A stretch of 64,000 nucleotides of DNA. Source: Streptosporangium carneum (GTDB lineage: Bacteria; Actinomycetota; Actinomycetes; Streptosporangiales; Streptosporangiaceae). Below are positions 60,400 to 64,000 of this stretch, one piece after another. The position numbers and the translations under genes were made by a program. The stretch covers positions 24,741 through 88,740 of the forward strand of contig NZ_BSEV01000022.1 in assembly GCF_027922005.1 (NCBI RefSeq), in the 5' to 3' direction. Every line of letters starts with the position of its first letter. The first letter of the stretch is position 1. The notes under the pieces are model-generated. The model saw nothing but the letters and a program-made list of their open reading frames with translations. It ran no database searches and was not told the DNA's origin.

Positions 60400-60509
60400 C
60401 CTCCCGCGCTCCCGGCCGCCCTCGACTCCCTCGGGCCGCTCTCCCGGCCCCGGCCCCGGACCCCTCGGGGCCGCTCGGCCGAACGCGCGCGGCCGGGGCG
60501 GCCGGAGGC

Positions 60510-60878
60510 TCAGCCCGAGGTGATGAAGTGCAGGATCACGTTGTGCACGTGGTGCGCCTTCTCGTCCCCCCGGAACTCCACCTCGTAGGTGTGGGCGCCC
60601 ACGTGGATGGCGATCGCCCCCGACGAGAAGAAGGAACCGGCGAACGACCGGTTGCTCACCACGCTGACCGCCGAGACCTTGCTGTAGGGGATGCTCGTGA
60701 GCGCGAGCCGCTTCCCCGCGAAGGACTTGTCCTGCACGATCACGCGTTTGTCGGTCAGCCCGAGGAAACCGGTGCCCGCTCCGACCGCGTCGTAGACGGC
60801 GATGATCTGCTCATCCGGCAGCAGGCCGCTCTCGATCTGCTGTAGCTGTTCCCTCCGGTCGTATGCGATCTTTGTCAT
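60510..60878 (-). CDS. Bacterial PH-domain protein
   Basis: A 122-residue protein made of one bacterial PH-like domain (ESGLLPDEQIIAVYDAVGAGTGFLGLTDKRVIVQDKSFAGKRLALTSIPYSKVSAVSVV), ending in HHVHNVILHFITSG. No membrane segment. GGGAG lies four bases before ATG 60878; the long frame beyond it is antisense to the YfiH gene. It may bind lipid or protein at the membrane; the role is unknown. Confidence 0.83.
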   Translation of the reverse strand: MTKIAYDRREQLQQIESGLLPDEQIIAVYDAVGAGTGFLGLTDKRVIVQDKSFAGKRLALTSIPYSKVSAVSVVSNRSFAGSFFSSGAIAIHVGAHTYEVEFRGDEKAHHVHNVILHFITSG

Positions 60879-60962
60879 GACGCTCCCAGTATGTGATGCC
60901 CCGTCATCCTGGAGAACGAATGCGCCAAGAGGGGGGTTCCGCGGGTGGGTAAGGTCGGGGCC

Positions 60963-61661
60963 GTGAACTTTCAGATGAGGATCACCAACCGCCGCGGCGG
61001 CGTCAGCGCGGAGCCGTACGGCAGCCGCAATCTCGGAGGCATGTGCGGGGACGACCCCGGCGCGGTCGCCGCCAACCGGGCCAGGACCGCCGCCGAGTTC
61101 GGCCTCGAACGGGTCGTGTTCATGCGGCAGGTGCACAGCGCCGACGTCCGCTATGTGACCGAGCCGTTCGGCGACGACCCGCCCGCCCTCGACGGCGTCT
61201 GCACCGACGTTCCCGGCCTCGGCCTGGCGGCGCTCTGCGCCGACTGCGCCCCCGTCCTGCTGGCCGATCCCGAGGCGGGCCTGGTCGGAGCCGCGCACTC
61301 GGGACGGGTCGGCACCGTCCTCGGCGTGGTCCCGGCGCTGGTCGAGGAGATGGCGCGACGCGGCGCGGACCCGGCGAGGATGACCGCCCTGATCGGCCCG
61401 ATGGCCTGCGGCAGCTGCTACGAGGTTCCCGTCGCGCTCCGCGCCGAGGTCGCGGCCGTGCTCCCCGAGGCGTGGTCGATCACCCGCGAGGACACCCCCG
61501 CCCTCGATCTGCGCGCCGCGATCACCTCGCAGCTGGGCAAGGCGGGGGTGCGCGACGTCACCCACGACACCCGCTGCACCATCGAGACCGCCGACCTGTT
61601 CTCCCACCGCAGGGACCAGCCGACCGGCCGCTTCGCCGGCTACGTCTGGCTGGAGGGCTGA
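60963..61661 (+). CDS. YfiH/PgeF family (LACC1-like) protein
   Basis: A 232-residue member of the multicopper-polyphenol-oxidase-like family now tied to purine nucleoside metabolism and peptidoglycan editing. Metal-site motifs are VFMRQVHSADV, ALCADCAPVLLAD, GAAHSGRVGT and GPMACGSCYEV. GTG 60963 is leaderless with TAAGGT ending seven bases before it. In many bacteria it is next to cell-division genes; here it stands alone. Confidence 0.88.
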   Translation: MNFQMRITNRRGGVSAEPYGSRNLGGMCGDDPGAVAANRARTAAEFGLERVVFMRQVHSADVRYVTEPFGDDPPALDGVCTDVPGLGLAALCADCAPVLLADPEAGLVGAAHSGRVGTVLGVVPALVEEMARRGADPARMTALIGPMACGSCYEVPVALRAEVAAVLPEAWSITREDTPALDLRAAITSQLGKAGVRDVTHDTRCTIETADLFSHRRDQPTGRFAGYVWLEG

Positions 61662-61713
61662 GCCTCCCCGCCCCCGTCTCCCCCGAACCGCGTCACCCCC
61701 GCCGGCACCGTGA

Positions 61714-62121
61714 TCAGGACGGGAGACGCTCCAGCACGACCACCGGGATCTCCCGATCGGTCTTCGTCTGGTACTCGTCGTAGGCGGGCCAGGCGGCGGT
61801 CATGATCGGCCAGAGCTCGGGCTTCTCCTCCGGCGTCGCCGTGCGCGCCCTCGCCCTGAACCGGTCGCCCAGCACCTGGACCTCGACCTCGGGATCGGCG
61901 CGCAGGTTGAGATACCAGGTCGGCGGGGCGTCGGCCCCGCCGTTCGACGCCACGACGAGATAGTCGTCGCCGTGGCGCTGGTAGATGAGAGGCGCGTCGC
62001 GCCTCTCGCCCGTCCTGCGTCCCGTCGTGGTCAGGATCAGGGCCGTGGTGCCCTGCCACTCGTGCCCCTCGGCGCCGTCGGTCGCGCGGTAGCGCTCGAC
62101 GTGCTCCTTTCCGAACAACAT
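61714..62121 (-). CDS. Deazaflavin (F420)-dependent nitroreductase family protein
   Basis: A 135-residue Ddn/DUF385 protein with a split-barrel fold: ALILTTTGRRTGERRDAPLIYQRHGDDYLVVASNGGADAPPTWYLNLRADPEVEVQVLG, then WPIMTAAWPAYDEYQTKTDREIPVVVLERL. The pattern binds F420 through the Arg/Lys-rich loop. Enzymes of this family reduce quinones or nitroimidazoles. GAGGGGA precedes the ATG. Confidence 0.9.
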   Translation of the reverse strand: MLFGKEHVERYRATDGAEGHEWQGTTALILTTTGRRTGERRDAPLIYQRHGDDYLVVASNGGADAPPTWYLNLRADPEVEVQVLGDRFRARARTATPEEKPELWPIMTAAWPAYDEYQTKTDREIPVVVLERLPS

Positions 62122-62183
62122 GATCAGATCCCCTCTGGCGACAGTCGTACCTGGCGGATACCCGCCGGAGGGGATCCCTCACA

Positions 62184-62999
62184 TCAGCCCGCGGCCAGGA
62201 CGCTCCCGTAGGCGCGGGCCGCCAGGTCGGCGATGAGCCCGTGCGCGCCGAGAGGCTCGGCGCAGTCGGCGCCCGCCTTCGCCGCGGCCGCCTCCGCCAG
62301 CCCCAGGACGGCCTCGGGGCCGATGAGGCAGGGGGACAGCGCGATGCGCTGCGCGCCGATGCCGCGCAGCCGCTCGACCGCGCCCGCCACCTCGGGGGCG
62401 CTGTCCAGTGAGGCGACCAGGACGGGCAGCGTCAGCCGCGAGGCGAGGAGCACGGCCGTCGGCTGCGCCTCCGCCGCCGCGTTCTCGCCGCCGACGGTGG
62501 TCATCACGACCCCGTCGACGGGGCTGGAGACGTTGAGCAGCCGCATGCGGTCGGCCCTGGCCAGATCCCTCTCCGCGAGGCGGATGTGCAGCGCCTCGGC
62601 GAGCAGCGGGTGCGGACCCAGCGACTCCGTGACCGTCACGGAGACCCCGCTCGAGGCGACGGCCCTGGCGATCAGGCCGTCGGCGACCGGGTGCGGCCCG
62701 GTCAGCAGCGGCACCACGATGGCGGCGGTGCCGTCCTCGGGGCGTTCGCGGGCGGCGTCCTCCAGCTCGGAGGTCAGCTCCTTGCCGTCTTCGCCGAGGC
62801 CGGCGAGGCGGACCTCGATCTGTGGGTTGTCCCCTCGGATCAGGGCGGCCAGGTCGGCGGCGACACCCGAGGCGTCGCCGAGCGTGGCCAGCACCAGTGC
62901 CGGTGCCTCTGGCGGGAGGTGGGAGGGCACGGGCCTGCGGTGCCTGCCTGAGGGCCGCACGGCGCGCCCGCGCACGGGGAGGATGGAACTCTCACTCAC
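62184..62999 (-). CDS. CbiX/SirB-like chelatase-fold protein, probably degenerate
   Basis: A 271-residue two-domain protein of the sirohydrochlorin chelatase type (VVPLLTGPHPVADGLIARAV, ALHIRLAERDL, PVLVASLDSAPEVAGAVERLRGIGAQRIALSPCLIG). The first strand normally ends in the metal-binding HG of GHGS; here it reads LVLATLGDASG, so that His is missing, while the His in GPHP remains. Chelatase activity is therefore doubtful. GTG 62999 is leaderless with TAGAGT ending eight bases upstream. No sirohaem or cobalamin genes adjoin it. Confidence 0.7.
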   Translation of the reverse strand: MSESSILPVRGRAVRPSGRHRRPVPSHLPPEAPALVLATLGDASGVAADLAALIRGDNPQIEVRLAGLGEDGKELTSELEDAARERPEDGTAAIVVPLLTGPHPVADGLIARAVASSGVSVTVTESLGPHPLLAEALHIRLAERDLARADRMRLLNVSSPVDGVVMTTVGGENAAAEAQPTAVLLASRLTLPVLVASLDSAPEVAGAVERLRGIGAQRIALSPCLIGPEAVLGLAEAAAAKAGADCAEPLGAHGLIADLAARAYGSVLAAG

Positions 63000-63016
63000 A
63001 TGCGCGGACTCTAGGC

Positions 63017-64000
63017 CTATTTCACGCTCTTTGTTGGCGAAAAAGGCAGCAATTCCGTCACGACATCTCCGGGAGGGGGTGATCCCGCCGCGCGACCCGC
63101 CTCGAGGTCGCCCAGCAGAGCCAGGCTCCGCTCCTCCCAGTGGGCGAGGCCCAGCTCGCGATGCCTGCCCGCCGCCGCGCGCGCGTGCTCCCGCGCGGCG
63201 GCCGTACGGCCGAGTCGCGAGGCCAGACCGGCCAGCACGTGGTGGACGCACCCCCAGGCGGCGCAGCCCGTGCCCGCCACGATCAGCTGGTCGGCGTACG
63301 GCAGCAGCCGTTCGTAGAGCGGCCCGGGGTCGGGCACGCCGAGCCCGGCCGAGACGAGTCCCCAGACGGGGACGAGAAAGTCGGCGATCCAGTCCTCCCC
63401 GACCTCGGCGCCCCAGCGCCCAGTCAGCTCCCGCGCGAGGTCCCCCCGTCCCGCCTCCATCGCGGCCAGCACGGCGACGGGGCGCAGCGGGAGCATCGCG
63501 GGCTGCTCGGCGGCCGCGACCAGCTCGTCGGCGAGCCTGGCGAGCCCGGCGCCCCGTCCGCGCCCCCACTCACAGGTGAACGTCGTCACCAGCCTGCGGA
63601 ACTCGGCGCCCTGCCAGAGGCTGGAGCCGTACCGGACGTCGCCGAACAGGGACAGCAGCGCCTCGGCGTCCGCCCAGCGCCCGTCGAGCGTGCACCTGGC
63701 GGTCTCGGCGATGCGCACCATCGCCTCAAGCTCGGGGCGGCGGACCTCGTCCAGGAGCCGTTCGCAGCGGGCCAGGTCACGGTCCCACCCCGCCAGGTCT
63801 CCCGTGCGCAGCAGGCAGGCCATCCTCAGCACCCGCGCCACGAGCTGGGCCGCCCTCGGCAGGCCGGGGACGGCCAGCATCTCCCCGGCCGCGTCCAGCC
63901 GCTCGGCGTTGCGCCCCGGCGTCCAGCTCACCAGCAGGTAGTTGTTGAGGGTGCGCGCGAGCAGCCCGGGGTCGCCGAGACCCCGGGCGACCTCCACCGC
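63017..64000 (-). CDS. TPR-rich transcriptional regulator, C-terminal part
   Basis: The frame enters from the right edge and ends at 63017, so only the C-terminal 328 or so residues are seen. They are helical TPR-like repeats (LGDPGLLARTLNNYLLVSWTPGRNAERLDAAGEML, WDRDLARCERLLDEV, AREHARAAAGRHRELGLAHWEERSLALLGDLEAG). Such C-termini belong to SARP/AfsR-like or LuxR-type regulators with a BTAD or NACHT-type core. The DNA-binding part lies outside the window. Confidence 0.65.
   Translation of the reverse strand, partial: AVEVARGLGDPGLLARTLNNYLLVSWTPGRNAERLDAAGEMLAVPGLPRAAQLVARVLRMACLLRTGDLAGWDRDLARCERLLDEVRRPELEAMVRIAETARCTLDGRWADAEALLSLFGDVRYGSSLWQGAEFRRLVTTFTCEWGRGRGAGLARLADELVAAAEQPAMLPLRPVAVLAAMEAGRGDLARELTGRWGAEVGEDWIADFLVPVWGLVSAGLGVPDPGPLYERLLPYADQLIVAGTGCAAWGCVHHVLAGLASRLGRTAAAREHARAAAGRHRELGLAHWEERSLALLGDLEAGRAAGSPPPGDVVTELLPFSPTKSVK

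Overview
This is a 64 kb stretch of a very GC-rich actinobacterial chromosome. Third codon positions are almost always G or C, GTG starts are common, and at least fifteen genes look leaderless: a TANNNT -10 box ends 6 to 8 bases before the start codon. Gene content (WS/DGAT, F420-type reductases, GlgC/GlgM, LytS/LytTR with acetate symporters, class I RNR under B12 control) fits a filamentous actinomycete. Streptosporangiales is my guess from overall protein style; it is not proven by the sequence.

Layout. 0-9.7 kb: a lipid kinase, a 51-residue basic protein, a NERD-pseudokinase fusion, a GNAT enzyme, a divergent HxlR/MFS pair with paired operators, a holin-like/DUF3618 envelope pair behind a SigB/SigF-like promoter, a secreted Cys-containing protein and an acyl-CoA dehydrogenase. 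9.7-17.6 kb: a carbon-uptake island with LytS kinase, LytTR regulator, a small membrane protein and a sodium:solute symporter. A two-gene RiPP cassette follows (46-residue precursor plus stand-alone YcaO), then a second small membrane protein and an acetate symporter behind a CRP-like site. The RiPP cassette is the most interesting system in the window.

17.7-36.3 kb: mostly single metabolic genes: aldo/keto reductase, TetR, WS/DGAT, sulfite-oxidase-like protein, PolX, a Cys-rich pair of unknowns, a PaaK-like ligase, azoreductase, a PPOX protein, gluconate kinase and permease, TetR/NmrA with a double palindromic operator, MOSC, MBL hydrolase, GCS2-type ligase and an unrecognised 348-residue protein. 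36.26-37.6 kb: an IS200/IS605 element with intact TnpA and an internally deleted TnpB that keeps its RuvC motifs.

37.6-47.0 kb: pyroglutamyl peptidase and a DCC protein, two tandem paralogous membrane coiled-coil proteins, an acyl-CoA-dehydrogenase-like flavoprotein, a tRNA operon (Gly-Cys-Gly-Val), a secreted amidase, a 91-residue protein and glmS. 47.0-52.9 kb: a TctC-like lipoprotein, tandem NrdR-box candidates, a cobalamin riboswitch, nrdA-nrdB and an MscS channel. 52.9-64 kb: a pentapeptide-like membrane protein with a TTG start, enoyl-CoA hydratase, TetR-VOC, divergent glgC/glgM, a PQQ-type sugar dehydrogenase, PH-domain protein, YfiH/PgeF, a Ddn-type nitroreductase, a degenerate CbiX-like protein, and the 3' part of a TPR-rich regulator that runs off the end.

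Working links. The LytS/LytTR pair probably senses a carboxylate and drives the neighbouring symporter. An AT-rich motif shared between the kinase promoter and the RiPP promoter hints that the peptide belongs to the same response. The nrd operon looks dually controlled: NrdR at the promoter and adenosylcobalamin at the leader. There is no CRISPR array, prophage or rRNA operon.
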